A stretch of 64,000 bases of DNA from Sphingomonas vulcanisoli (GCF_011761305.1 NZ_JAAOZC010000003.1:310001-374000), one strand, 5' to 3'. Counted from the first letter of the stretch, positions 41,883 through 52,052 are shown. Notes: generated from the letters alone by a model not told the origin. Numbers and translations: made by a program.

Positions 41883-43219
41883 GTCGCCGCTCGCTGCGCG
41901 CCCTGCCGGTCTTCTGGCAGATCCTCGGCGTGCTGCTGGCGGCCGTGGTGTTCGCGCAGGCGGCGGGCATCGCCGTCCTGTTCATCAGCCCGCCGCCGCG
42001 CCCGCAATTCAACCGCCTGGATGAGATCGCCGAGACGCTCGCCGGCGGATCGCATGACACGCAGGAGCATGATCATGATCGCGATCTCCTGACCAGCGTT
42101 CAGGCCGGCGCGCCGATGCCGAGGCCGCGCATGGTGGCCGAGCCACCATTGACGCACATGTTGGCTGAGCGGCTTGCACGGCCGGATGGTCAGGTCCGCC
42201 TGTATTTCGAGCCTGAAGCCGCCAAGCAGCCCTTCCGCCGCTGGCCGCGCCAGCCCGTATACCGGCGGCATGGCGAGACGATCTTCTTCACACCCTTGAT
42301 CGCCGCGGTGCAGACGCCACAGGGGTGGCGCATCGCGCAGACGCCGCCGCCACCGCTGATCGCGCCCTGGCAGCGGCGGATGATCCTTTGGTTCCTGATC
42401 AGCATCGTCGCGCTCGTCCCGCTCGCCTGGTGGTTCGCGCGTGCGCTGACCCGCCCGATCAGCAGCTTCGCTGCCGCCGCCGATCGGCTCGGTTCCGATC
42501 CGCTCGCGCCGGCCGTCACGGAGGAAGGTCCCGCCGAGCTGCGTATCGCAGCCCATGCGCTCAACCGCATGCAATCCCGCCTCGCCGATTATGTTGGGGA
42601 GCGGACAGCGATGATTGGCGCGATCGCGCACGATCTGCGCACCCCGCTCGCGCGGATCGCTTTCCGGATCGAGGATGCGCCCGATGCGGTGCGGGAGAAA
42701 GTGCTGGGCGATGTCGAGCAGATGCGCGCGATGCTCGCCGCCACGATCGGCTTCGTCCGCAATACGGAGGGCGAGAGGATGCGCGTCCCCGTCGATCTCA
42801 CGGCGCTCGTTATGGCGCTGATCGAACAAGACCGCGATCTTGGCCGCGACGTCAGCCTTGCCAGCAGCGCTCCCGCCATCGTGCTGGGCGATCCCTTGTC
42901 GTTGGAGCGGCTGCTGCAAAATCTGATCGATAACGGCATCGCTTATGCCGCTTCGGTCGAGGCGAGCGTGCGGCGGGAGGAGGGCGTGGCGGTGGTGACG
43001 ATCGCCGATCGCGGACCAGGCATGCCCGCCGAATTGCTCGAACGCGCCTTCCAGCCGTTCGTGCGCGGTGATCCATCCCGCAACCGCGCGACAGGCGGTA
43101 TCGGTTTGGGCCTGACAATCGCCCGCACCATCGCCGAGAATCACGGCGGCACGGTAACGCTCGCCAACCGTGCCGGCGGTGGTCTGGATGCCGTGCTGCG
43201 GCTGCCGCTGGCGCCCTAG
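41879..43219 (+). CDS. Sensor histidine kinase
   Basis: 446 aa. There are two membrane helices (about 12-38 and 165-185) around a periplasmic domain with a histidine-rich patch HDTQEHDHDRD, which could bind a metal. HAMP follows at about 186-240, then HisKA with the phospho-His in GAIAHDLRTPLARI. The ATPase domain has NLIDNGIAYA, DRGPGMP and GGIGLGLTIARTIA. It phosphorylates the regulator encoded just upstream. The His patch and the adjacent EF-hand protein hint at metal or Ca2+ sensing, unproven. Confidence 0.95.
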   Translation: MSRRSLRALPVFWQILGVLLAAVVFAQAAGIAVLFISPPPRPQFNRLDEIAETLAGGSHDTQEHDHDRDLLTSVQAGAPMPRPRMVAEPPLTHMLAERLARPDGQVRLYFEPEAAKQPFRRWPRQPVYRRHGETIFFTPLIAAVQTPQGWRIAQTPPPPLIAPWQRRMILWFLISIVALVPLAWWFARALTRPISSFAAAADRLGSDPLAPAVTEEGPAELRIAAHALNRMQSRLADYVGERTAMIGAIAHDLRTPLARIAFRIEDAPDAVREKVLGDVEQMRAMLAATIGFVRNTEGERMRVPVDLTALVMALIEQDRDLGRDVSLASSAPAIVLGDPLSLERLLQNLIDNGIAYAASVEASVRREEGVAVVTIADRGPGMPAELLERAFQPFVRGDPSRNRATGGIGLGLTIARTIAENHGGTVTLANRAGGGLDAVLRLPLAP

Positions 43220-43225
43220 CTTATT

Positions 43226-44545
43226 CTAAGCGGTTGCCAGCGTCCCGTCGGGGCCGCTGAGGGCGGTTGGGCCATCGGCGCGGCGGCCGTAGGCGATGCG
43301 GCGAAGCACCCATTCTGCGGGGCCTTGCTGATGGCTCCGCAGCCACAGCACCGCGAATACGCCGGTAATCACCCAGATGCCGATCGCGGTCGCCATCAAG
43401 CCGGCGAAGCCGAACCGGTTCAGCATGCCGAAGCCGTAGAAGAGAATCGAGGTGAGGATCGATTGCAGCGAATAGGTGGTCAGCGCCATCCGGCCGAGAG
43501 CACGCGCGGGCCAGGCCCGGCCAAGCGCGCCCGCCTTGAACAGCGAGCACAGCAGGCCGACATGGCCGAGCGTCACGAGCAGGCGGCCCGGTTCGTAGGT
43601 AAGACCACCGAACATCACCGTGAAGAAGTCAAAGCCCAGCGCCATCTTCCATTGCAGCAAATTGGAGACGATGCGCAGCGGAATGCCGATGCCGTATCCG
43701 ATCAGCGCTAGCCGCACGTAGAAGCCCAGACCGCGTTCGCCGGTCAGGATGCGCATCCGGAACAGCGCCATGCCGATCAGCATGAAGATGAAGCTTTCGA
43801 AGCAGCCGAACACGCCGGCTGCCCCGGTATTATCTTCCCACCAGGTCTTGGCCGACCAGCCGATCAGCGACACGAGGTGTGTCCGCTGCTTGACCTCGTC
43901 GGCGATGAACTGGGCCGAGGGATTGCGGCGCTCGTCCATCTTCTTCTTGGCGTCGATCGCTTCCTGCTGATCCTTGGTCAGCGGCTTATGCTGGGCGACG
44001 AGCTTCTCCGCCTTGGCGGCGCTTTCGATCTGGCTCTTGATACCGAAGGCTTGGGTGGAACCCGCGACGCTGAACAGGGTCAGCAGCGTCAGCGCGACGA
44101 TCAGCAATGTCTTCGGTTTGGCTTTGCGGAAGGCCAGAATGAAGAAACCGGTCATGCCATAATTGTACAGAATCTCGCCTGGCCACAGGAAGATCAGGAA
44201 TTGGACGAGCCCTAAGAACATCAGCGCGATGCAGCGGCGGACGAACACGTCCATCGGCGCCGCCATGCCGTCCCGCTCGGTCTTGCGGAGCATCACCAGC
44301 ATGCCCGATCCGAACAGCAGGGTGAAAAGGCCACGCATCGATCCTTCGAACAGGAAACGCTGGACGCCGTAAGCGATCCAGTCGATATTCCACGTTGCGG
44401 GGTAAGGCGGACGGGTGATCTCCCAGATGCCGCCCATGTCGGGAATGTTCATCAACAAGATGCTGCAGATCGCGACGCCGCGCAGCAGATCCAGTGTATC
44501 GATGCGTTCGTTGATTGCGATCGAGCGCGTCGCTTGTTCCGTCAT
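43226..44545 (-). CDS. DUF418 family membrane protein
   Basis: 439 aa. The typical start is RIDTLDLLRGVAICSILLMN with the IDxLRGxA signature, followed by about eight to ten membrane segments and the RLLVTLGHVGLLCSLFKAGA and LGRMALTTYSLQSILTSILF motifs of DUF418. The family resembles acyltransferase-like HGSNAT proteins, but its function is unknown. ATG 44545 has AAGG-rich sequence upstream (aaggGGAAGGAC). It converges with the kinase gene, 6 bp apart. Confidence 0.9.
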   Translation of the reverse strand: MTEQATRSIAINERIDTLDLLRGVAICSILLMNIPDMGGIWEITRPPYPATWNIDWIAYGVQRFLFEGSMRGLFTLLFGSGMLVMLRKTERDGMAAPMDVFVRRCIALMFLGLVQFLIFLWPGEILYNYGMTGFFILAFRKAKPKTLLIVALTLLTLFSVAGSTQAFGIKSQIESAAKAEKLVAQHKPLTKDQQEAIDAKKKMDERRNPSAQFIADEVKQRTHLVSLIGWSAKTWWEDNTGAAGVFGCFESFIFMLIGMALFRMRILTGERGLGFYVRLALIGYGIGIPLRIVSNLLQWKMALGFDFFTVMFGGLTYEPGRLLVTLGHVGLLCSLFKAGALGRAWPARALGRMALTTYSLQSILTSILFYGFGMLNRFGFAGLMATAIGIWVITGVFAVLWLRSHQQGPAEWVLRRIAYGRRADGPTALSGPDGTLATA

Positions 44546-44634
44546 GTCCTTCCCCTTTTGGGGTGATCTAATCAAATAACACAGTCGAGAGCAAGCGTCT
44601 CGCATTGGCGGCGCACCGCTGCTAGCGCACGCCT

Positions 44635-46911
44635 ATGCAATCCTCCGATCCGCTCGATCAGATCGTCGATGCGCCGTTCGATAGCGCGCTGTCCGATCGC
44701 TATCTTGTCTATGCGCTGTCCACGATCACCGCCCGATCGCTGCCCGACGTGCGCGATGGGCTGAAGCCGGTGCATCGGCGCTTGCTGTGGGGGATGCGGC
44801 TGCTGCGGCTTGATCCCACTTCGGCCTACAAGAAGTGCGCGCGCGTCGTCGGCGATGTGATGGGCAAATATCACCCGCATGGCGATGCCTCGATCTACGA
44901 TGCGATGGTTCGCCTCGCCCAGCCCTTCGCGCTGCGCTACCCGCTGGTCGACGGGCAGGGCAATTTCGGCAATATCGACGGCGATAACGCCGCGGCGATG
45001 CGCTACACCGAAGCGCGGCTGACCGCGGCGGCGATCCAGTTGATGGAAGGGCTCGACGAGCAGACCGTCGCCTTCCGCCCCACCTACAATAGCGAAGAAG
45101 AAGAGCCCGAGGTTTTCCCCGGCCTCTTCCCCAATCTGTTGGCCAACGGTGCGCAGGGCATCGCCGTGGGCATGGCAACCTCGATCCCGCCGCATAATGC
45201 CGCCGAACTGATCGACGCCGCTATCTACCTGATCGACCAGCCGGATGGCGCCCCCGCCGAACTGATGCAGTTCGTGCAGGGACCAGACCTGCCGACCGGC
45301 GGCATCATCGCCGATAGTCCTGCAGCGATCGCCGAGGCTTATGCCACCGGCCGCGGCGGCTTCCGTGTTCGCGCGCGCTTCCTGCCGCCGGAAAAGCTGG
45401 GGCAGGGCGGTTGGCAGCTGGTCATCAGCGAAATCCCTTACGGCATCCCCAAATCCAAGCTGATCGAACAGATCGCGCAGCTGATCGCTGACAAGAAGCT
45501 ACCGATCCTTGCCGACGTCCGCGACGAGAGCGATGAGGCGATCCGTATTGTGATCGAGCCGCGCAGCCGCACCGTCGATCCGCAGGTGTTGATCGATAGC
45601 CTCTACCGGCTGACCGACCTCGAAATCCGTGTGCCGCTGAACCTCAACGTCCTCGACAAGGACCGCACGCCGCGCGTGATGTCGCTCAAGCAGGCGCTCG
45701 CCGCCTGGCTGGAGCATCAGTTCGAAGTGCTGGTCGCCCGATCGCGCCACCGGCTCGCCAAGATCGCCGATCGGATCGAGCTGCTCGATGGCTATCTGGT
45801 GACCTACCTCAACCTCGATCGGGTGATTGCGATCATTCGTGAGGAGGATGAGCCGCGCCCGATACTGATGGCCGAATTCGAGCTGACCGAGCGTCAGGCC
45901 GAGGCGATCCTCAACATGCGTCTGCGTTCGTTGCGCAAGCTGGAAGAAATGGAACTCCGCAAGGAGCGCGAGAAACTCGCCGAAGAGGCCAAGGGGCTGG
46001 AGGCGCTGGTCGAAAGCCCCGCCCGCCAGCGGACACGGCTGAAGCGCGATCTTGCCAAACTGCGTGAGACTTATGCGCCCGAGACGGCGCTTGGCCGCCG
46101 CCGTACGACGATCGAGGAACAGGGCCCGGCGCGCGAAATTCCGCTGGAGGCGATGATCGAACGCGAGCCGATCACGGTCATTCTCTCGCAACGCGGGTGG
46201 ATCAGGGCCATGAGCGGCCATCGCGATCTCGCCGCGGCCGATACGCTCAAGTTCAAGGAGGGAGACGGCCCCGCCTTCGCCTTCCACGCCCAGACCACCG
46301 ACAAGCTGCTGCTCTTCGCCGAAACAGGGCGGGTCTATACGCTGGCGGCGGACAAATTGCCGGGTGGCCGTGGCTTCGGCGAGCCTGTGCGGTTGATGAT
46401 CGATCTCGAAGGCGAAGCGGCGACGCTGGCGTTACTCGTGCTGAAACCCGATCAGAAGATCCTGCTCGCCGCCAGCGACGGAAAGGGCTTCATCGCCGAT
46501 CAAGGGGCAATCAGCGCTGAGACGCGCAAGGGCCGTCAGGTGGTCAATCTGCGCGAAAGGGCACGGCTCAAACTGGCGCGACCTATCGATCCGCAAGACG
46601 ATTATATCGCCGCCATCGGTGAGAATCGGAAGCTGGTGATCTTCCCGCTCGCCGAACTGCCCGAGATGGAGCGCGGCCAGGGCGCGCAAATCCAACGCTA
46701 TCGGGACGGCGGCCTGTCGGACGCCATCACGTTCCGCTTCGCTGATGGACTTTCCTGGCCGATGGGCGGCGACAGTGGGCGGGTTCGCACCGAGAGTGAC
46801 CTCGCTCCGTGGCGCGTCGCGCGCGGCGCGGCGGGGCGAATGCCGCCAACGGGCTTCCCGCGCGATAATCGCTTCGCGACGCAATCTCTCGGAAAGAGCA
46901 CGGAAAATTAA
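44635..46911 (+). CDS. parC: DNA topoisomerase IV subunit A
   Basis: 758 aa. Type IIA topoisomerase cleavage subunit that decatenates daughter chromosomes with ParE. The QRDR-like region is [20 protein letters not shown] near residue 80-100. The catalytic tyrosine lies in [12 protein letters not shown] (near 121). The C-terminal domain has beta-pinwheel blades ([40 protein letters not shown]). The short, GyrA-box-poor tail favours ParC over GyrA. It is divergent from the DUF418 gene. Confidence 0.95.
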   Translation: MQSSDPLDQIVDAPFDSALSDRYLVYALSTITARSLPDVRDGLKPVHRRLLWGMRLLRLDPTSAYKKCARVVGDVMGKYHPHGDASIYDAMVRLAQPFALRYPLVDGQGNFGNIDGDNAAAMRYTEARLTAAAIQLMEGLDEQTVAFRPTYNSEEEEPEVFPGLFPNLLANGAQGIAVGMATSIPPHNAAELIDAAIYLIDQPDGAPAELMQFVQGPDLPTGGIIADSPAAIAEAYATGRGGFRVRARFLPPEKLGQGGWQLVISEIPYGIPKSKLIEQIAQLIADKKLPILADVRDESDEAIRIVIEPRSRTVDPQVLIDSLYRLTDLEIRVPLNLNVLDKDRTPRVMSLKQALAAWLEHQFEVLVARSRHRLAKIADRIELLDGYLVTYLNLDRVIAIIREEDEPRPILMAEFELTERQAEAILNMRLRSLRKLEEMELRKEREKLAEEAKGLEALVESPARQRTRLKRDLAKLRETYAPETALGRRRTTIEEQGPAREIPLEAMIEREPITVILSQRGWIRAMSGHRDLAAADTLKFKEGDGPAFAFHAQTTDKLLLFAETGRVYTLAADKLPGGRGFGEPVRLMIDLEGEAATLALLVLKPDQKILLAASDGKGFIADQGAISAETRKGRQVVNLRERARLKLARPIDPQDDYIAAIGENRKLVIFPLAELPEMERGQGAQIQRYRDGGLSDAITFRFADGLSWPMGGDSGRVRTESDLAPWRVARGAAGRMPPTGFPRDNRFATQSLGKSTEN

Positions 46912-46936
46912 CGCGCCGGCGTTAGGGCCGGTTGTG

Positions 46937-48655
46937 ATGGAGATGTCCAGGATCGTGCGCGAAAGCGCCACGCCGGTCGTGTCGCCCAGCGATGCGCGAT
47001 TAGCCGTGTCTCGCGATCCGCACTTGCAGGCCTATATCGAGGCGCTTCCGATCGCGGCCGCAGTCGCGTCGATGGAAAGACAGACTTCGCGCGTTTTCGT
47101 TGGAAATCAGGCCTTCTGGAACGTCCTTCGCAACGCCGCCAGCCCCGATGATTTGCGGGGACTGCGCGAAGCAGTGGACCGCTTCGCCGCGGGGAACGCC
47201 CCGAGCGAGCAGTTCAACTGGCGTGAACCGGGGCTCGGCGGGCGTCATTTTCAGGTCCATCTTGCGCCGATCGCTTCGCGCTTGGATCCCGGCCCACTGA
47301 CATTGCTCACGATGATCGACTGCACCACAGCGATCGAAACCGAACGCTCGCTGCGCTCCGAAATGCTCCTCGATAGCCTTACGGGGCTTCCCAACCGGGT
47401 TGCCTTTGAAGAAGCGGTGGAAGGGGCGGCGGCGGAAGACGGCGATCCCGCGCTTGCCGTGCTGATCGTCAATCTCAAGCGGTTCAGCCGCGTCAATGAA
47501 AGTATCGGATCGCTTGCCGGCGACGAGCTGATCATCACCGTCGCGCGGCGGATGGTGGGCGCGATGCGCGAAGGCGATTTGCTCGCACGGCTAGGCGCCG
47601 ACGAATTCGGTGTGCTGGTCCGTCTTATCGAGGGGCCTGGCGATACGCTGCATGTCGCGCGGCGGCTGCAAAGCACGATCGGCACACCGATCCGCCTGGC
47701 CCAGATCGAGCTCCGAATCGAATGCGCCATCGGTTGCGCGCTTTGGCACGAAAGCCTCGCGTCTTCGGACGAACTCATTCGCCACGGGCAGGTGGCGCTT
47801 AAGCAAGCGAAGAAATCGGGGCGGATCGAAATCTATCAGCCCGGCGAATTGGCACATGCAAGGCGTGGTCTCCGAATGGAGACCGAATTGCGTCAAGCCA
47901 TCGACAATGGCGAGATTCGGTTCGATTTTCAGCCGCTTGTCGAGCTGCGCAGCGGGCGCGTCGCGGGGTTTGAGGCCCTGGCGCGCTGGTCGCATCCCGA
48001 GCGCGGTGCGATACAACCCGCAGACTTCATTCCTGTCGCGGAGGAATCGGGGCTGATCCTGCCGCTCGGCCAACTGGCGATCGATACCGCGCTGCGTACG
48101 CTGGCCGATTGGGACCGCCAGGCTGGAAGCACGTTGCCGGTCTATATCAGCGTCAATGTCTCGCCGGTGCAACTCGCGCGCGAATCGGTGGCGACGGTGG
48201 TCAGCGATGCGCTGGCGCGGCATGGCATCGATGGCAGCCGGCTGACGCTGGAAGTGACCGAAAGCTCGATCATCGCCGATCCCGATCGTGCCGCGCGGCT
48301 GTTGGGCGAACTCAAGGCGCATAGTTGCCGGATCGCGATGGATGATTTCGGCACCGGCTACTCCAGTCTCGCATCGTTGCAGAAGCTGCCGATCGATGTG
48401 CTCAAGATCGATCGGCAGTTCGTCGCGGCGATGCACGATGACCGCGACTCTACCGCGATTGTTCGCGCCATACTGGCTATGGCCAGTGCGCTTGGGATGA
48501 AGACAATCGCCGAGGGCATCGAAGATCAGAGCGCCGCCAATCTGCTCGATGTGCTGGGCTGCGATATCGGCCAGGGTTTCTGGTTCGCCCGCGCCATTCA
48601 GGCCGATGCGGCCTTTGCCTTTCTGCAGCAGCACGGCTTCAAGCGCGCCGCCTAA
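46937..48655 (+). CDS. Degenerate-GGDEF / EAL protein, probable c-di-GMP phosphodiesterase
   Basis: 572 aa. An N-terminal PAS-like region (about 25-135) is followed by a GGDEF domain (about 140-300) whose signature is GADEF in LLARLGADEFGVLV, so cyclase activity is doubtful. The EAL domain (about 310-565) is intact: VAGFEALARWSHPERG, DDFGTGYSSLASLQKLPIDV and LKIDRQFV. It should hydrolyse c-di-GMP, which often controls EPS and motility. ATG 46937 lies 25 bp after parC with AGGG upstream. No membrane helix is seen. Confidence 0.9.
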   Translation: MEMSRIVRESATPVVSPSDARLAVSRDPHLQAYIEALPIAAAVASMERQTSRVFVGNQAFWNVLRNAASPDDLRGLREAVDRFAAGNAPSEQFNWREPGLGGRHFQVHLAPIASRLDPGPLTLLTMIDCTTAIETERSLRSEMLLDSLTGLPNRVAFEEAVEGAAAEDGDPALAVLIVNLKRFSRVNESIGSLAGDELIITVARRMVGAMREGDLLARLGADEFGVLVRLIEGPGDTLHVARRLQSTIGTPIRLAQIELRIECAIGCALWHESLASSDELIRHGQVALKQAKKSGRIEIYQPGELAHARRGLRMETELRQAIDNGEIRFDFQPLVELRSGRVAGFEALARWSHPERGAIQPADFIPVAEESGLILPLGQLAIDTALRTLADWDRQAGSTLPVYISVNVSPVQLARESVATVVSDALARHGIDGSRLTLEVTESSIIADPDRAARLLGELKAHSCRIAMDDFGTGYSSLASLQKLPIDVLKIDRQFVAAMHDDRDSTAIVRAILAMASALGMKTIAEGIEDQSAANLLDVLGCDIGQGFWFARAIQADAAFAFLQQHGFKRAA

Positions 48656-49824
48656 GCGCGCTTCACTTCTTCGGCAGCGATCTGATCGAGCCGTTCGCGA
48701 TCGGGAAAATCTTCCTCTGCCCATTGTCTCTGAACCCGCGCCAGCGCCGCCGCGACCTTCGGCCCGGGCGCCAACCCAAGTGCGATCAACGCACCACCCG
48801 TGATCGGCAGGCGGGGCGGCTGCCAGCCATGCAGCCCCTGCGCCGCTTCCGCCTGACCTGCGAGCAACAGGCGATCGATCGCCGCCTCCACGCCGAAGGC
48901 ATGCGCGAGCAAGCGCGGCGACGAATCGAGATACGTGTCCACGGCGAGCGTCAGCCGGCGGCGCTGGGCATTGGAGAGTTTGAGCCGCGCGGCGACGGTA
49001 TCGGCGATCGCTGGATCGGCTGGCAACAATGCCGCAAGCCGCCGCAACGGATCGGCGAGATCGCCCTCGATCTGCACCAGCCGATCGAGCCGCGCCAGCC
49101 CGCCGCGGTCGATCTCCGGCAACACGGGCGCAAGGATCGCGGCATCGAGCATCGCGGCGATGGCGGGGCGCGGATCGGCGACCGCGAGCAATTTGAGCAA
49201 CTCCTGCGCGATGCGTTCGCGCGAAAGGCTCATCAGATCGCGCGCACGCGCCGCACAAGCGGCATAACTTGCCTCGTCAGGCGCGCCGGTGCCGAAGCGC
49301 GCATGAAAGCGGAAGAAGCGCAGGATGCGGAGATGATCCTCGGCGATCCGTTGCAATGGGTCGCCGATGAAGCGCACCAGCCGGGCGTCGAGATCGGCGA
49401 CGCCGCCGAAATAATCGTGGATGTCGCCGCTGAGCGCGCCTGCCGATAGCGCGTTGATCGTGAAATCGCGCCTTGCCGCATCCGCTTGCCAATCGTTGGT
49501 GAACGCGACGATCGCGTGGCGGCCATCGGTTTCGAGATCCTGCCGCAGTGTCGTCACCTCCACCGGGCCGGAGGGGAGGACCGCCGTTATCGTCCCGTGC
49601 GCGATGCCGGTCGGCACCGCCTTGAAACCGGCACCGGTGATCCGCCGCACCGTTTCCTGCGGCGCATGGACCGTGCCGAGATCTATGTCTGCCACGGGTA
49701 GGCCGAGCAGGGCATCGCGCACCGCGCCGCCCACGATCCGCACTTCGTCCCGATCGCCGCCCAACGCCGCCATCAGCGCCGGCAATCCCTCCCGCGAGCG
49801 CCAGACACTTTCCGGGAGCCTCAT
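48652..49824 (-). CDS. cca: CCA tRNA nucleotidyltransferase
   Basis: 390 aa. It adds or repairs the 3' CCA of tRNAs. The polymerase-beta-like head holds IVGGAVRDALLGLPVADIDL with the catalytic DxD, RRDFTINALSAG and the basic ALxRI region (LRILRFFRFHARFG). The rest is the helical tRNA-binding tail. It overlaps the Nudix gene stop (ATGA) as the third gene of the DUF1285-Nudix-CCA operon, and its stop overlaps the EAL gene stop by 4 bp. Confidence 0.95.
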   Translation of the reverse strand: MRLPESVWRSREGLPALMAALGGDRDEVRIVGGAVRDALLGLPVADIDLGTVHAPQETVRRITGAGFKAVPTGIAHGTITAVLPSGPVEVTTLRQDLETDGRHAIVAFTNDWQADAARRDFTINALSAGALSGDIHDYFGGVADLDARLVRFIGDPLQRIAEDHLRILRFFRFHARFGTGAPDEASYAACAARARDLMSLSRERIAQELLKLLAVADPRPAIAAMLDAAILAPVLPEIDRGGLARLDRLVQIEGDLADPLRRLAALLPADPAIADTVAARLKLSNAQRRRLTLAVDTYLDSSPRLLAHAFGVEAAIDRLLLAGQAEAAQGLHGWQPPRLPITGGALIALGLAPGPKVAAALARVQRQWAEEDFPDRERLDQIAAEEVKRA

Positions 49825-50402
49825 GCGAATGCCGCCAATCGGGTAGTGAGGTTCACGATTATGCCGGCCGTGGCGCCCCAGATGCGGCGCTCACCCCAAT
49901 TCAGAGCATAATACTCCCGCTCCCGTCCCTCGAACGCGCGCGACTCGCGGCGATGATTGGCGGGTTCGAGCAGGAAGGATAGCGGCACCTCAAACACATC
50001 GGCGACTTCGCCCTCATGCGGCACGAGGGGAAGATCCGGGGCGATCACCCCGATCACCGGCGCGATATCGAAGTCCGTCCCGGTGCGGTAACGATCGGAA
50101 ATGCCCACGATGTCGACGGCGCGTGGGCTAAGACCGATCTCCTCGTCCGCCTCTCGCAGGGCGGTGGCGATCGCATCGTCATCCTCCGGATCGGCACGTC
50201 CGCCCGGAAAGGCGATCTGGCCGGCATGGCGGCGGAGGTGCGGCTGGCGCAGCGTGAGGATCACGCCGGGCTCGGCCCGGTCGGTGATCGCCACCAGCAC
50301 CGCTGCGGCGATTAAAGGCAGCCCGGCGTCGAAATCGTCGGCATGGGGGCCGTACCCCTCACTACGCGCAAGGGCAGTGGCCAGGCGCGTGGCCAATGTC
50401 AT
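49821..50402 (-). CDS. CoA pyrophosphatase-type Nudix hydrolase
   Basis: 193 aa. The Nudix box is GGRADPEDDDAIATALREAD-EEIGL, matching GX5EX7REUXEEXGU apart from the first Glu position. It is preceded by RQPHLRRHAGQIAFPGG, the NUDT7/YeaB UPF0035 signature (LLTxRxxxLxxHxGxxxFPGG) of CoA pyrophosphatases. It cleaves CoA or related nucleotides. ATG 50402 overlaps the DUF1285 stop by 4 bp; a longer upstream reading adds a non-homologous head. Confidence 0.92.
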   Translation of the reverse strand: MTLATRLATALARSEGYGPHADDFDAGLPLIAAAVLVAITDRAEPGVILTLRQPHLRRHAGQIAFPGGRADPEDDDAIATALREADEEIGLSPRAVDIVGISDRYRTGTDFDIAPVIGVIAPDLPLVPHEGEVADVFEVPLSFLLEPANHRRESRAFEGREREYYALNWGERRIWGATAGIIVNLTTRLAAFA

Positions 50403-50965
50403 TCCGCCAGGCCCAAAAACGCACCGCGGCTCCAAAGACCCGGCGGGTCGCAACCTTCGTCCAAGGCAAGTTGCGCCAGCTCGTAATAGACCGGGCGGGT
50501 GATTCGCGCCTCCAGCCCGGACCGTACGTGCAGATAGGGCCGGGGGCCGTCCTCACCGGCGGCGATGCGAATACCATGATCGCCGTCGGCGGATACAATT
50601 TCGCCGGTGTTGAGCCGGAAAGCGAGGGCGCGCCCGGGGCCACTGCCCTCGCTCTTCATCTCGACGGCGACGAACGCGGCGTCTTCAACCTGGATGGTGA
50701 GCTTTTCCACAGGTGTCACCAAAACGTGGCTACCGTCTGGTTCGCGGCGCAAGACGGTCGAAAACAGCCTTACCATCGCGGGTCGCACTATCGGCCGGCC
50801 CTCATGATACCAGGTGCCGTCCCGCGCGATCCGCATACCGCTGTTGCCGCAATGCGCCGGGTTCCATTGCGCGACGGGCGGAAGACGCTTCTCTTCCACG
50901 AGCTGCGCGATCTCTGCCAAGGAGAGTTTGCTGAGGTCTTCGGGCGGGACGACACTTTCCGGCAT
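50399..50965 (-). CDS. DUF1285 family protein
   Basis: 188 aa. It matches DUF1285: PPVAQWNPAHCGNSGMRIAR, DGTWYHEGRPIVRPAMVRLF, STVLRREPDGSHVLVTPVEK, then LNTGEIVSADGDHGIRI and PYLHVRSGLEARITRPVYYE. A known structure shows a beta-rich fold, function unknown. It is the promoter-proximal gene of the DUF1285-Nudix-CCA operon. The order is recurrent in alphaproteobacteria and suggests a link to RNA or nucleotide metabolism. Confidence 0.9.
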   Translation of the reverse strand: MPESVVPPEDLSKLSLAEIAQLVEEKRLPPVAQWNPAHCGNSGMRIARDGTWYHEGRPIVRPAMVRLFSTVLRREPDGSHVLVTPVEKLTIQVEDAAFVAVEMKSEGSGPGRALAFRLNTGEIVSADGDHGIRIAAGEDGPRPYLHVRSGLEARITRPVYYELAQLALDEGCDPPGLWSRGAFLGLAE

Positions 50966-50995
50966 ATCGCCCTGTTAGGGCGGGGTGCGGGGCGA

Positions 50996-51523
50996 TTAAA
51001 GGCCTGGATTATGCAGCCGGGGGCCGAGATGGCCCGTCGCGGGCAGCGTAAGGCCTTCTGGAACGCGCGCGAGCAGGCGGCGACGCTCGACGGGACCCGG
51101 CACGCTCCAGTCCTTTGTCCAGTGCGCCTCGAAGCCGAAGAAGCGCCCATAATATTCGGGATCGCCGATCAGCACGAGGGGATCGGCCCGGGTCGATTCG
51201 GCGGCTTCGATCATCCGCGTCATCATGATCCGCCCGACGCCGCCGCGCTGGAGATCGGGCACCACCGCCACGGGGCCGACCAGCACGAGCGGGGTTTGAA
51301 AATCCAGCGCCACCGGCCAGCATTGCAGCGATCCGATCAGCCTTTCGGTTTCGTCGAACGCCGCGAAGGAAAGGGCGGGGAGCGCCGTCATTCCGTCCCG
51401 GATCCGGTAGGCCGTACGCCGGCGCCGATCGACGCCGAACGCTTCGTCCAGCAGCGTGTTGATTGCGGCCGGATCAGCGGTGCCGAGTGGACGAATAGTG
51501 ACGGTGGAAGGAGCGGCGGTCAT
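50996..51523 (-). CDS. GNAT family N-acetyltransferase (YhbS-like)
   Basis: 175 aa. The GNAT fold has the central VGPVAVVPDLQRGGVGRIMM acetyl-CoA motif (RGGVG), then ADPLVLIGDPEYYGRFFGFE, which is characteristic of YhbS-type enzymes. The start is ATG 51523, placed by GAAGGAGC upstream (gtggaaggagcggcggtc on the opposite strand region). The substrate is unknown. It is divergent from folB and 30 bp from the DUF1285 start. Confidence 0.85.
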   Translation of the reverse strand: MTAAPSTVTIRPLGTADPAAINTLLDEAFGVDRRRRTAYRIRDGMTALPALSFAAFDETERLIGSLQCWPVALDFQTPLVLVGPVAVVPDLQRGGVGRIMMTRMIEAAESTRADPLVLIGDPEYYGRFFGFEAHWTKDWSVPGPVERRRLLARVPEGLTLPATGHLGPRLHNPGL

Positions 51524-51617
51524 GGGCGCGCCGCGCATAGAGCAGCGGCCCCGAAACGCAACGCGGCTTGCGGCCACGCGCACGAAATGGGAAAGGCGCG
51601 CCACCTCTGATGAAACG

Positions 51618-52052
51618 ATGATGCCCGCAAGCTTGGCCGAACCCCTTTCCCCGCCCCGCGATTCCATTGCGCTCGTGCATGCCGATGATCTGTTGCGCCT
51701 TGAGGTCGACGATATCGCGATAGATCTGCTGACCGGCATCTATTCGGAAGAAACGCACCTTCCCCAGCCGCTGCGCATCTCGATCGCCGCCGATCTTAAT
51801 GCTCCGCCGCATTTCACGCTGGGCACGCCGCTGTCCCAATCCAAAAACTATCTCGATCTGCGCGATGCCGTGCTGAAGGCGTTGCCGCGTGACCGGCACT
51901 TCACGCTGATCGAGGCGATCGCCGATCACATCGCGGATACGTTGTTCTTGGGCGATTCTCGGGTCCGCCGGGTCGAGGTAAAGATCGTCAAGCTGGCGAT
52001 CTCCGAGGGTGGCGAGGCGATCGGCATGACGCTGGTACGGCACCGCCGTTGA
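51618..52052 (+). CDS. Dihydroneopterin aldolase family protein (FolB-like)
   Basis: About 144 aa. FolB-type tunnelling fold: LLRLEVDDIAIDLLTGIYSE, ETHLPQPLRISIAADLNAP, YLDLRDAVLKALPRDRHFTL and IEAIADHIADTLFLGD with the ExxA..I pattern. It converts dihydroneopterin to hydroxymethyl-dihydropterin in folate synthesis. Starts ATG 51618 or 51621. It is translationally fused to the following SDR (stop/TTG overlap), which is itself of pteridine-reductase type, and this supports a pterin role. Confidence 0.85.
   Translation: MMPASLAEPLSPPRDSIALVHADDLLRLEVDDIAIDLLTGIYSEETHLPQPLRISIAADLNAPPHFTLGTPLSQSKNYLDLRDAVLKALPRDRHFTLIEAIADHIADTLFLGDSRVRRVEVKIVKLAISEGGEAIGMTLVRHRR

Noticed and set aside
47590-47630. 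Active diguanylate cyclase
   Set aside because: The signature is GADEF rather than GGDEF; the EAL half carries the intact catalytic motifs.
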